Source: Pseudovibrio ascidiaceicola
GTDB taxonomy: Bacteria; Pseudomonadota; Alphaproteobacteria; Rhizobiales; Stappiaceae
Length of the DNA stretch: 64,000 bases
Assembly (NCBI RefSeq): GCF_900114245.1
Contig: NZ_FOSK01000005.1
Span: forward strand, 1-64,000
Direction: 5' to 3'
A program made the position numbers and the translations under genes. Under the pieces are notes generated by a model. That model was not told the origin of the DNA, did no database searches, and was given only the letters and a program-made list of their open reading frames with translations. The stretch's first letter is position 1; every line of letters starts with the position of its first letter. This document shows, piece after piece, positions 12,101 through 18,887 of the stretch.

Positions 12101-15100
12101 TGATGAGGTTGATCAGATCCTCTCGTTGCTCAACCTGCTCCAGCAGATAATTTCCCGCCTCTTTAAAGAACGAAGTCGGAGCGGCTGTGAGTTGCAGCCA
12201 TGCTTGAGCGTTCAAAGCGAACTGTCCATCCACCATTACTGCAAGGCCAGCTGTTTCCAGTAGTCCGCCTAGCTTGGAGAGTGTTTCATTACCGCCATAA
12301 GCGCCCACAAGTGCTGCAACGCCTTTGTTCAATAGGGTTAGCAGTACTTCGCTATGGACGGCTGAAAGAACGGTTGCTGGATTGTCAAAATCTATTCTGA
12401 TGGGCGTATTCTCATCAGCAGGGGTCACCGACAAAATTGGCGCCATAGCCGGGCCCTCTGAGGTGAGCACCAATGTGAGACCTATCTGGGCGGAGCTCAA
12501 TGTGTTCTGGATGAGATCTCCATTTAGACCCGTCAAACCGGCAAGAAGGGTGACAGAAGGCGTGTGGGAGTCAGTCGAAGTCGAGCTGGAGTACAGCTCA
12601 GCAGAAGTCTCAACGGAGATAACAATGTCGCCCAGAGTCTCTGGAGAAAAAGTCCGTTGCAAACCAACGATAACACCGTCTCCTGCGTCCTCCTTGTCCC
12701 AGATAGCCAGATTTATGCCCGTGGACGTCGGCAATGGGACAAGGTAGGGATCACCATTGCTTGAAGTTGAGATCTGCGGCGCGGTTGCATCATCACTTAA
12801 AGCCCAGCCAAGTAAAGACAGTGCGGCTTGTGCCTGTGTTTGCTCAGAAAGCAGACTATTAATCTGCCGGTTGATCGCCTCCAATGGATTGGTGAGGATA
12901 TCAGCGCCAACGCGTGGCATACCTTCAGGCCACGTGATGCCCGTAGGCATGTTCTGTGCAGTTGCTCCGCCAAGCAGACCTAACCACCCATCCAGCAGCA
13001 AGCCTGCGCGTGTGCCTGTGCGCAGCAAAGCCAAACCGCTAATCCCAGCGAGCAAAGGAGCAAAAGTGGCTGCACCCGCACCGGATAATTTATCGACCCA
13101 GGACACACCTTGTGCGAATTCCAGGTTGCTGCCACTTGCGACAACCGTGTCACCGTCTTTCAACTGAGATTGAGCCACATTGATCTGCCAGCCAAACCCA
13201 TTTTCTGATGACCAGCTGACCTGCGCATCAGCCCCTTCAATACCAAGGGTAATGCCGGAGACCGCGGAGGTGGTGACGCCTTCTGGCAATGCAATCTGAA
13301 AGCTCAACGTATTGAAAGCATTTGCGCCTGACAGTACTTGATCGGCGCTGGAAGTTTCCAATGTGAGAAGGTCGGCACCAAGCGAGATGTTCAGCGGGGT
13401 TTCAGAACTCAGTTCAAAATCTGCTCCGACCTGAAGTCCGACAATCAGATTTGCATCTTCTGTATAGGCACGCAGATAAGCTTTGATCTGAGCGCCCATG
13501 AGCGGGAATAGCCAGGGATCCTGCGAAGTTCCGGCTGCAGATGATATCGAGACCGCTTGTGAACCACTGGTCATCAAGGTTGCTATCATCTGCGCAATCC
13601 ATTGGGCAGGTAGTGCACCAGAGATTGATTGATCCGCATTAAGGACCGCATAATACCACTTCTGCAGAGCTCCTAAGGGATCTGTAATGTTACTTGCAAA
13701 CTCATCCGTGCTGAGAGGAGGTGCAAGATCCTGCGCCCAACCACTGCTGGTGGGAGCAGCAAGGCCTATCAAGACAGAAAGAGCAAAACCAGGTGTACCC
13801 GCAGATGTGCCCAGTAAATCGTGGAGCTTTTCGCTCACCGCAGATGCCAGATCACCAGCAACGACACTTGCAACCTTCTCCGGCTGCAACAGATTGAGAG
13901 AGGCGTGTGAGGAGCCGGCAATTTCAACGGAAACAAGCTCAAACTTCGGCAAGAGGTTTACATTCTCACCGGATGGAGTGAGTTCAATCCCCAGCTCCAG
14001 TGATCCAACCGCAAAGGCTTTGCCATCATATATCGCACTGATGAGGTCCGAGCCTTGGGTTTTGCTCTCAAGGGTAAGCTGAGCAGCAAATGGTGCAGGT
14101 GCAACAGAAAGGGCACCGCTGTTGAAACCAAGATCAACAAACGTGAGCGAAGCCGACGGAACAAGTTGAGCTTCCGATGTTCCCAAAGCGACGGCATCTG
14201 CATCAAACGCCAAACCTGGCAGCAAGTGAGTTGTGCCATCATTACTAGTCGTTGCCTGAAGTATCAGGTATAGCGTTCCAACGCTTCCGAAGGTCTGGAG
14301 GGCATACTGATAGGGGGCTGCTGGAGTTCCTTCGCCAGAGGCCTGTGTAATTGTGCCAGTGATCAAGCCAGTCAATGCAGCGCCCCAAGCATTGAGCGTT
14401 TTGGTATCACTAGAAATTTGCAGGAGCCAATCGACGAAGGGCTTGGTCAGGTCTTCACTGTTCTCAAGCAACGAGAGCCAGTCAAGGGCAGGGACCTCTC
14501 CGATATCAGCAACCTGTCCGCCAAAGCCTATTGCAGGGAACAGTAAGGATATCTCAGGCGAGTCTGCTGGCATGACCTGCGCCACCGCCGCGATGAGAAG
14601 CCCTCGTACAGCTCCCATAATTTCTTCATTAGAAACGGCTTGGAAATCGGCTAGGTTAACATCGTTGGCCTGTGCCTCTCCTGGAATCTTAAGTTGAAGA
14701 ATTTCAAGACTAATGTCGACGGGAGAACCTGTTGTATTCGCAGGAGCCATAGCGACGCTCATTTGAAGGCCATCTAATGAAAAGCCTGCGACTTCGACAA
14801 TCGGTCCCGATGAACTGGCAATCTCGACACCCAGCACAATACTCTCGTCCGGATCTGTCAGCGCCACCTCAGGCGATCCATTCACAATGATAATCGGAAG
14901 CAGGCCCCAAATTCTGGCCTGCAGATCGGTGGAGATATTTTGAACTGTCTGGAAACCCACCCCATATGTCAGTCCGCCCTGAGTTGCTGGTCTGGAAATG
15001 AGGTATGGGCCGGACACATCTGCTGTAGTTTCTGCATCATTTGCTTGCAGCAGCGGATACCAGGTGCCGAGGCTATCTGTTGAAGCACTGGGAACATTGA

Positions 15101-15323
15101 GAGTAGCACCACTGCGTGAACCAATAAGTTTTTTGATCAAGGCAGGTAGATTGCTCTGGGGATTTTTAAGACCGTCAGCAAGATGAGAGATTGGATCAGA
15201 AAACCAGTCCTCCACCAGCGAGTATTCAGAGGAACCTTCCTCTGTTTGGATGAGTAAACCGGCGAGTACAGCCAGTTGCAGTGTGGCAGCATCTAGGTCT
15301 TTTTCATTTATTGTTATTGTCAC
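6141..15323 (-). CDS. Giant DUF6603-type protein (3060 aa), first gene of the operon
   Basis: One uninterrupted frame encodes about 3060 residues, far larger than any other protein here. There is no signal peptide or transmembrane helix. The first ~1,200 residues contain degenerate modules made of an amphipathic helix pair followed by beta-rich segments; equivalent positions fall at about W299, W556 and Q820. Roughly residues 2000-2450 match my recollection of DUF6603: blocks GFAGGFSVNRGLTLP (~2155), FELVDTFAML, YFALTPSAIMAG and WFDAGADFLISWAPF (~2380). A SALW block near residue 2580 also recurs in that group. The last ~260 residues look like small beta domains. The function of DUF6603 is unknown. 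The ribosome site before the ATG is poor, so low or regulated expression is possible. Alternatives such as a surface adhesin are weakened by the absence of any export signal. Confidence 0.92.
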   Translation of the reverse strand: MTITINEKDLDAATLQLAVLAGLLIQTEEGSSEYSLVEDWFSDPISHLADGLKNPQSNLPALIKKLIGSRSGATLNVPSASTDSLGTWYPLLQANDAETTADVSGPYLISRPATQGGLTYGVGFQTVQNISTDLQARIWGLLPIIIVNGSPEVALTDPDESIVLGVEIASSSGPIVEVAGFSLDGLQMSVAMAPANTTGSPVDISLEILQLKIPGEAQANDVNLADFQAVSNEEIMGAVRGLLIAAVAQVMPADSPEISLLFPAIGFGGQVADIGEVPALDWLSLLENSEDLTKPFVDWLLQISSDTKTLNAWGAALTGLITGTITQASGEGTPAAPYQYALQTFGSVGTLYLILQATTSNDGTTHLLPGLAFDADAVALGTSEAQLVPSASLTFVDLGFNSGALSVAPAPFAAQLTLESKTQGSDLISAIYDGKAFAVGSLELGIELTPSGENVNLLPKFELVSVEIAGSSHASLNLLQPEKVASVVAGDLASAVSEKLHDLLGTSAGTPGFALSVLIGLAAPTSSGWAQDLAPPLSTDEFASNITDPLGALQKWYYAVLNADQSISGALPAQWIAQMIATLMTSGSQAVSISSAAGTSQDPWLFPLMGAQIKAYLRAYTEDANLIVGLQVGADFELSSETPLNISLGADLLTLETSSADQVLSGANAFNTLSFQIALPEGVTTSAVSGITLGIEGADAQVSWSSENGFGWQINVAQSQLKDGDTVVASGSNLEFAQGVSWVDKLSGAGAATFAPLLAGISGLALLRTGTRAGLLLDGWLGLLGGATAQNMPTGITWPEGMPRVGADILTNPLEAINRQINSLLSEQTQAQAALSLLGWALSDDATAPQISTSSNGDPYLVPLPTSTGINLAIWDKEDAGDGVIVGLQRTFSPETLGDIVISVETSAELYSSSTSTDSHTPSVTLLAGLTGLNGDLIQNTLSSAQIGLTLVLTSEGPAMAPILSVTPADENTPIRIDFDNPATVLSAVHSEVLLTLLNKGVAALVGAYGGNETLSKLGGLLETAGLAVMVDGQFALNAQAWLQLTAAPTSFFKEAGNYLLEQVEQREDLINLIKSVSGLEWPSVPEELLAVLAALDLITSKEDGYLPVPNSILALISNPALFLPTQLSALMNSSEKRAALAAAFGQSTATASFGPLELTVLNANDFKLEFSSPVAFGSSLQLGGSINFDLTSESLTSSVDLITPQIESGLTLSLSSNSFESAEFSAAVMLGSSEGSLKPTLVTLYPFDANTFLQDLEKTVPAMLLGRVVADALDTVLSTHPVAMGVADTLGLTKTGEDDRTYITLPIQFIENPSDWLLEKTQIGLNGVFNVEGLSRLLSQLPAEGTPGSGIYLRPADNGVTVAGLPYNLELVFTADVDANQFSISPRLAEELQLSDDFSISELSFGLALTPDLVPVPTAQIALSGSISSTAPQFELTAGFDNTFMLSVGRHEGPTLSLIPFNGWMEFAEDVAAQAAQNLILEATTELLCKLKTSGAADFINKLETAAEALQISELVDELIQSATEADSGQSLEEIAIEWIKQRLSTVNASATAQAVATLLSTELEGVSAHDGLVIYKLDQSGSSQISFGSKDGLVGLWAMAGFDAGSGIQVTLSETGVGYPLATGGDIQFDMGLSVEADLFSNTGPRIAVDWSNSKSFSLIFNPIGAGSAYEVYNAQLLPVPFPGADGTAGGGIDAWLEDLALHVLPRYAALGLLNASVTKAWLTQKLLGGKIPAPGTILRSIGLISEDDGLYIPASPEAMADKTVSSVLSSLINSILGTLTAGAPLTLVSLPDDGKLQISSDTSDGSETTSEYTLSLVVPSISIKNSGVALQLGNSEAGDWIKQAGKSNTDDYKPGLAVTLSVPDDGPDFEHMQFSAAYIGASLDGKNGKPLIDLSRFSLGGITAQGLLALKFGQGDPVESYGAGGDLVNIAFALSPGSVTGSSANPVAQNLLGSSSSSAQGAKPAVNPAFDATLGWISDGTFGAALEQDGKPVSEIYLPVQRSFGPLQVDGIGADWHADTHSLGMLFDGGIETTAVTLEVMGLDITIPITDPTNFDGYGLDLSGLALAFKGGTVSLSGDLLKQTRDNIISYDGEINASTSLLGLTAVGSYALMPANPTDGETQTTSLFVFGDVRTGGALGGPPAFSIQGFAGGFSVNRGLTLPDVSEVDSFPLIQAVSDPTFIAEGSSLGQVLAKFDEVIPPQIGNYWGAAGMNVSSFELVDTFAMLIANFGASFSFDAIGLAKATMPPNASFDKALAYIELGVTMSFDPSDGEFALTGQLSPSSFLLSHDCHLTGGFAVRAWFGDNENAGDFVITLGGYSPAFTPPDYYPAVPRVGFDWRINDDTSITGGTYFALTPSAIMAGADLSAQFHSGELHAWFDAGADFLISWAPFYYNIDVHVDVGVSYTIDYWIGSSTFSASLGAGLNLYGPQTGGSVYVDWVIISFSIPFGDGGSSSQAALSWDAFAQKFLPKNAQKDDEIVPLIAAVQAGQVSGAAANTVQAKTAEFKITSAIPATSATFTNTSQTFNGSAPIGVKPVGWKDSVDTELTVSITSADGTEETSGFTVETITNGVPSALWSDGSSTAGSSDEDAVIKDAIVGLAIGTTVSQPTGGVGPITMSSAYKPTCAQSSDAPLSFADIPQINGDQPEAQDNAFDVIQSTIASTSVEQTRSAISTALNSVNLTAIDNPDLSIMKEYADQIMIAPPQLATIGTYVDTPPVASSTPPAIAQPSTDTSGSSEVLEHTGKGSVDLVAYGSLRELRGVTEASGGLPSRKRVRWTWRSLTPFHYRIPEVSAESGRAYLFQASKNTSPLHLDLSEFNGVSLRVVALDRAGRVLLETETRGQSMALPAKTYRVAVFCEAGQGSAPFHLDGWMIDQKLMLAGDGRLIGEGCTVFTRGAFEQTTRFKLGPVLMKNVINADVLEHVNGTSINGTLETCFPSGARSIAITVGAGEVSVQDILIKHGTQVGGWKPATPSQTLDLGEAKVFFFEGTTDQPVRLRTTASPTIKGVFASTQSPSELKATWSKQSLGSFAAPVSGKAKSKAAGQIALTRSAD

Positions 15324-15407
15324 GGCGCCTGTTCCTCACATCTTGAGTTGCATTCAAGTCTGTGAGGGAAGACGGGCGACAAAGGCCCGCGTGAGTAAGG
15401 CTAAGTA

Positions 15408-15950
15408 TCAAGAAAGAACGTGGTTAATGAAGGTCTTAAATTTGGGTCTCAAAGATCTTCCCAAATCAACCTTCTCCATCCTTGTTCTTAAAATGCGATC
15501 ATATAGTGTCTCCTTGCGGATCATTTCATAACCAAAATGGGTGTAAAGCTGGCGAGCTCAGGTGTTATGGGCTGTGACTGTGATGAGGGCGATGGTGTGG
15601 CCAGCGTTTTGGATTTCTGCTTCTAGGGCCATGAGCGAAGTTGTGGCGACGCCTTTGCCTTCAAAGAGGGGACAGACCCAGAGATCGGTGATGCGGTTAT
15701 CGTTGAATTCTCTTGCTGCAAAACCAGCAATGTTATCACCGAGTTGAGCAACTAAAATATGCTCAATGCAGGCATGAACGAAGGGCTGGAAAGGGTTGTT
15801 TGCGTCCACATCCTCCGCACAAAAAGCGGGGAGGAGAGGTTTGATGCCTTTTCGCCAGGCATCCAGCCCGATTGCAGCCAACAGATCAACCTCTGTGGCT
15901 TTGGCTGGGCGTATGTTGATGGCTAGTGAAGGTTGCTGAGTAAGGTCCAT
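15408..15950 (-). pseudogene. GNAT N-acetyltransferase interrupted by an in-frame TGA
   Basis: From an ATG at 15950 the frame encodes a GNAT domain: an N-terminal strand (INIRPA), a central LWVCPLFEGKGVATTSLM segment that fits the acetyl-CoA-binding motif A, and a strand ending ITVTAHNT. There a TGA (15558-15560) stops translation. The same frame continues without a break as ARQLYTHFGYEMIRKE, exactly the C-terminal helix and strand expected of a GNAT fold, to a second stop at 15408-15410. A single change of CGA to TGA would explain this. Without the last ~50 residues the fold should be incomplete, so the gene is probably inactive unless the stop is read through or is a sequencing error. An upstream extension of the frame exists but is Pro/Ala-rich and overlaps the preceding gene, so it was not used. 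Confidence 0.8.
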
Positions 15951-15978
15951 GGCAATCGGTGAGGGGGCTTGGGCTGGC

Positions 15979-16353
15979 CTATTTTGAACGTTTGAAGCTT
16001 TGGAAGCCTTTGCAGGCTGGGGGGCTTGGGGCGTTGGGTTGGCTGAGTTCACTACAGGTCTTTTTTGTGACTGAGGATGCGCAGGCAATTGCCTTTCTTT
16101 TCTGAGTATTTGTTGTTGCCGCACTGGTGAAATCTGCTTTGATCAGTGCACAGGCCTGATTGACGCTGTTGTTGATGGCAGTCGCTTTCGGGGTCTGCTT
16201 TGAGGCAGCGTTGATGCCCACTTGCTGGAATGCGCAGGTCTTCAGTTTCTCGCACATATTCGCGATGGCAGAGTTGAGATCAGAAGTCATTCCGGCAGAG
16301 GCAATGCTGGACGAGGCAATGAGAAGCGAAACTGCCAGGCTGAGGTTTTTCAT
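15979..16353 (-). CDS. Small secreted six-cysteine protein
   Basis: The frame starting at 16353 encodes 124 residues and is preceded by a GAGTG-type ribosome site. Residues 1-20 (MKN then a hydrophobic stretch ending ASA) form a good Sec signal peptide with cleavage after the ASA. The mature part has six cysteines (34, 40, 68, 91, 100, 114), an even number consistent with three disulfides in the periplasm. No family is recognised. A longer frame starts upstream at 16503, but that adds residues before the signal peptide and is unlikely. The gene ends 28 bases before the broken GNAT gene, on the same strand, so they may have been co-transcribed. Confidence 0.6.
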   Translation of the reverse strand: MKNLSLAVSLLIASSSIASAGMTSDLNSAIANMCEKLKTCAFQQVGINAASKQTPKATAINNSVNQACALIKADFTSAATTNTQKRKAIACASSVTKKTCSELSQPNAPSPPACKGFQSFKRSK

Positions 16354-16508
16354 AGGACACTCAGATTTGTATTGGTCACATGAGCATTGTGAGTTGCTGC
16401 CATGACCAATACAAGCACCAAGATCTGTGGGCTTTACCTCAGGTTTTGCGTTGCTGCTGTGCTGAAAATTTGCCCGCTTGCCCGTCCTCGCAAGCTGGTT
16501 CAAGCACT

Positions 16509-16841
16509 TTATTTCAGGATAGAAACTTTGCCGCGCAAAATGTCGAAGAACATCACAAAGTCGCCAAGCAGGCTGTAAAACGGAAACTTGAATGTGGCTG
16601 GTTTGTTCTTTTCAAAAAAGAAATGCCCAACCCAAGCAAAGCCATAGCCAACGATTGGGACCGCAAGCAGCAGCGTCCATAGGCCGAATGAGATGATATA
16701 AGTGAGCAGCGAAAGCACCAGCGCGGTTCCCACAAAATGCAATCGGCGGCTGACGACATTCCCATGTTCTGCCAGATAAAATGGATAGAACTCTTTGAAA
16801 CTGCCAAACTGCTGGTTATGGCTATTGTTTGCTTCACTCAT
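16509..16841 (-). CDS. Mpo1-like (DUF962) membrane protein
   Basis: The 110-residue product matches the DUF962/Mpo1 family: FYPFYLAEH (His26), RRLHFVG (His35), two hydrophobic membrane segments (about 38-54 and 55-71), then GHFFFEKNKPATFKFP (His73) and a SLLGDFVMF tail. Yeast Mpo1 is an iron-dependent dioxygenase that shortens 2-hydroxy fatty acids by one carbon in alpha-oxidation, and the conserved histidines are its proposed metal ligands. The gene starts 4 bases after the PhyH-type oxygenase gene, so the two are in one operon. This pairing suggests consecutive steps on the same lipid substrate. The family assignment is confident; the reaction in this organism is inferred. Confidence 0.85.
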   Translation of the reverse strand: MSEANNSHNQQFGSFKEFYPFYLAEHGNVVSRRLHFVGTALVLSLLTYIISFGLWTLLLAVPIVGYGFAWVGHFFFEKNKPATFKFPFYSLLGDFVMFFDILRGKVSILK

Positions 16842-16845
16842 TGCG

Positions 16846-17751
16846 TTATCCCCCCTTGATTTGCCGGTAGTATGTTAGCAGTACCCCGGCTTGACGCGTG
16901 ATGAACAATCTTGCGCGCTCTCCCAATCCTGCCTCTTTTTGTGGAAGAAGCATAGACCTGACCAAATTGCGCATGGCGCGGGCGTGTTCACGATAGCGCT
17001 GTGTTGGGTTCAAGTCCTTCGCACGTTTCTCCATGATGATGCTTGTGTGGTTTTGCCCGCGCACCAGCAATGCAGATTGGTTATCGGCGCTTACATTACT
17101 CTTGGCGGCCACATAACGGATTGCAAAGCCAATGCGGCGATCGCTTGTGGTGTTAGCATCAGAGCCATGCACGAGTTTGAAATGGTGCAGCGACATCTCA
17201 CCGGGTTTCAGCTCCATATAGATCTGATTTTCCGGTTCCAGCTCTTCCTCCGGGATCTCCTGTCCGCGGGTGAGAAGGTTGTCTTTGGCGTAGGTGTTGA
17301 TTTGCGTGCGGATGGATTTGTGACTGCCAGGCTCCACCTTCATCACACCTGATTGGGCGGTGGCCGGGCTCAACGCGACCCATGCGGTGACCACATCATC
17401 AGCGTCTACGCCCCAATAGGCTGCGTCCTGATGCATGGAAACGTAGGAACTGCTGCCTGCCTCCTTGGTGAACAGGTTGGTCATCAGGCATAAGATGTCC
17501 GGCCCGATCAGTTGCTCAACCGCGTCGAGAATAACCGGATGATGGACGAGTTCATCTGCCCAGTCATACAGAAGGTAAGACTTGTTGCACTGCGCTTTGT
17601 CCATGGGACGCCCTTGCAGCTTCTCAATTGCTTCAAGTTCTGCACGCATGCGGATGGCATTGTCTGGTCCAAGCACTTTGATGGGAAACAGGTATCCATC
17701 CTTTTGGTAGGACCCTGTATCAATTGTGTTAGCGGTATCTGTCAGTGTCAT
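16846..17751 (-). CDS. PhyH-family Fe(II)/2-oxoglutarate dioxygenase
   Basis: The 301-residue product has the phytanoyl-CoA dioxygenase fold signature. The iron-binding facial triad is intact: HQD (His107, Asp109) and the distal His195 in LVHGSDANTT, followed by an arginine (about 206-212) for 2-oxoglutarate. Because the aspartate is present, it is a hydroxylase rather than a SyrB2-type halogenase. Family members hydroxylate the alpha carbon of fatty acyl-CoA or other small substrates. The ATG at 17751 overlaps the stop of the preceding membrane-protein gene as ATGA; a longer frame upstream merely runs through that gene and was rejected. With the downstream Mpo1-like gene it could make 2-hydroxy acyl chains that Mpo1 then cleaves. 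The substrate is unknown. Confidence 0.88.
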   Translation of the reverse strand: MTLTDTANTIDTGSYQKDGYLFPIKVLGPDNAIRMRAELEAIEKLQGRPMDKAQCNKSYLLYDWADELVHHPVILDAVEQLIGPDILCLMTNLFTKEAGSSSYVSMHQDAAYWGVDADDVVTAWVALSPATAQSGVMKVEPGSHKSIRTQINTYAKDNLLTRGQEIPEEELEPENQIYMELKPGEMSLHHFKLVHGSDANTTSDRRIGFAIRYVAAKSNVSADNQSALLVRGQNHTSIIMEKRAKDLNPTQRYREHARAMRNLVRSMLLPQKEAGLGERARLFITRQAGVLLTYYRQIKGG

Positions 17752-18110
17752 GCTGGAACCATCCTTGAAATGAGTGTTGCGAAGGTTGCAACAAGACCGA
17801 TTGAGGCTGCACCAAGAAGAATTGAGAGAGCTGGTATGCGTTCGCGGGTTCCCGTTTGCGGGTCGAGCCGCGTAAACAGCATTGCATAGAGGTTGCCAGA
17901 CATGAATGCCCAGGCGCAGAGCATGAGAGCGATGCCCATTGTGCTTTCGAAAATCAAAGCAGAAAAGATGAGTAAACCGCATGCGAGATAGTCGTCGATA
18001 GACAACGGCCAATATTTATCGGTTCTGACTAAAATGAGCGTTTCGCCGACACTGAGTATAACAGCGAGAACCACTGCGTAAATTGGCAGATAAGTTTGAA
18101 ACTCCCCCAA
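17748..18110 (-). CDS. Small integral membrane protein, first gene of the PhyH/Mpo1 operon
   Basis: The product is 120 residues with about four hydrophobic segments and no recognised family. The start codon is TTG at 18110, supported by a strong AGGAGG site 7 bases upstream. Its stop overlaps the PhyH start by 4 bases, which implies translational coupling and a shared task. It could anchor the oxygenase at the membrane or help move a lipid substrate, but the sequence itself does not show this. The promoter lies in the intergenic region shared with the divergent TetR gene, where an FNR-type box is centred about 70 bases upstream of this start. Confidence 0.75.
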   Translation of the reverse strand: MGEFQTYLPIYAVVLAVILSVGETLILVRTDKYWPLSIDDYLACGLLIFSALIFESTMGIALMLCAWAFMSGNLYAMLFTRLDPQTGTRERIPALSILLGAASIGLVATFATLISRMVPA

Positions 18111-18171
18111 AGTTCTCCCTCCTGAATTTATGGAAACAGCGTTACCGAGTTTTATTGTTGTGTCAAGTTAT

Positions 18172-18185
18172 TTGATCTTGATCAA
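18172..18185. promoter_or_regulatory. FNR/FnrL-type operator in a divergent promoter region
   Basis: The 14-mer TTGATCTTGATCAA is a perfect match to the FNR-family consensus TTGAT-N4-ATCAA. It lies between the TetR gene and the membrane-protein/PhyH/Mpo1 operon, 62 bases upstream of the operon start and 93 bases upstream of the TetR start. Other Crp/Fnr-family regulators bind near-identical sites, so which protein acts here is open. Confidence 0.7.
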
Positions 18186-18278
18186 AACTGGAGTGTTTTT
18201 CGGTACATGAGGGGACAAGGCGACTAGGAGACAGTCGAAAACCAGATACAATGGCAAAAATTGGGGGAGCCAATCGGA

Positions 18279-18872
18279 ATGACCGTTGATGTTGACCGCA
18301 GAGCAATAAAGCCAGAAGCACTTGAAACACTTCGCCGAACCATTCTGGAGATCTTCTCCTCCGGGATGTATCAGGATGTAGGGATACGGCAGATCTGTCA
18401 GCAGGCTCGGGTGAGCCCACAAACGGTCTACAAATACTTTGGCAATAAGGAAGAGATGCTCTACGCCTGCATTAAAGGAGATCTTGATAACCTTTATGCA
18501 GAAGCAATGGCTGCCGCTGGTACTGCTGATAACACGGTTGATAAGTGTCTGGTCTTTCTGGATGTCTGGTGTGAGTTCTATTTTGCCAACCCAGGCATAG
18601 CGCGTGTTGTATTTTTGAACATCCCACAGGCTTACTGGATGGGTAAGACCCAGTTCACTCATGTTGCTTTACACGATGAAACCACCCGTACAATTGCACA
18701 TGGTCAAAGTGAAGGATCAGTCTGGGATGAAACTTCCGCTGAACTGTTAGGGCAGGCGATTATGGGCATGGCGCATAGGTTGCTTACACGCTGGCTCATG
18801 ACAGAGAACGCAGATAGCGCGGAAACGAAACAAGCTCTGGCGAGGAGCATCCGAAAACTTCTGCAGCCCTAA
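18279..18872 (+). CDS. TetR-family transcriptional regulator
   Basis: The 197-residue protein has a typical TetR N-terminal helix-turn-helix: the IRQICQQARVSPQTVYKYFGNKEEM region at about residues 35-57, with the characteristic T-x-Y-x-Y-F core. The C-terminal helical part would bind a ligand and dimerise. The ATG at 18279 is preferred to an in-frame TTG at 18261 because the GGGGGAG site lies about 9 bases before it. The gene is divergent from the PhyH/Mpo1 operon, and TetR regulators often repress the divergent neighbour, so a lipid-like inducer is a reasonable guess. It converges with the coiled-coil gene, 15 bases away. Confidence 0.9.
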   Translation: MTVDVDRRAIKPEALETLRRTILEIFSSGMYQDVGIRQICQQARVSPQTVYKYFGNKEEMLYACIKGDLDNLYAEAMAAAGTADNTVDKCLVFLDVWCEFYFANPGIARVVFLNIPQAYWMGKTQFTHVALHDETTRTIAHGQSEGSVWDETSAELLGQAIMGMAHRLLTRWLMTENADSAETKQALARSIRKLLQP

Positions 18873-18887
18873 ACCGCAATGCGGAGG

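Noticed and set aside
16846-17751. Halogenase (SyrB2-like) reading of the PhyH-family protein
   Set aside because: Halogenases replace the iron-binding aspartate by alanine or glycine; here His107-x-Asp109 is intact.
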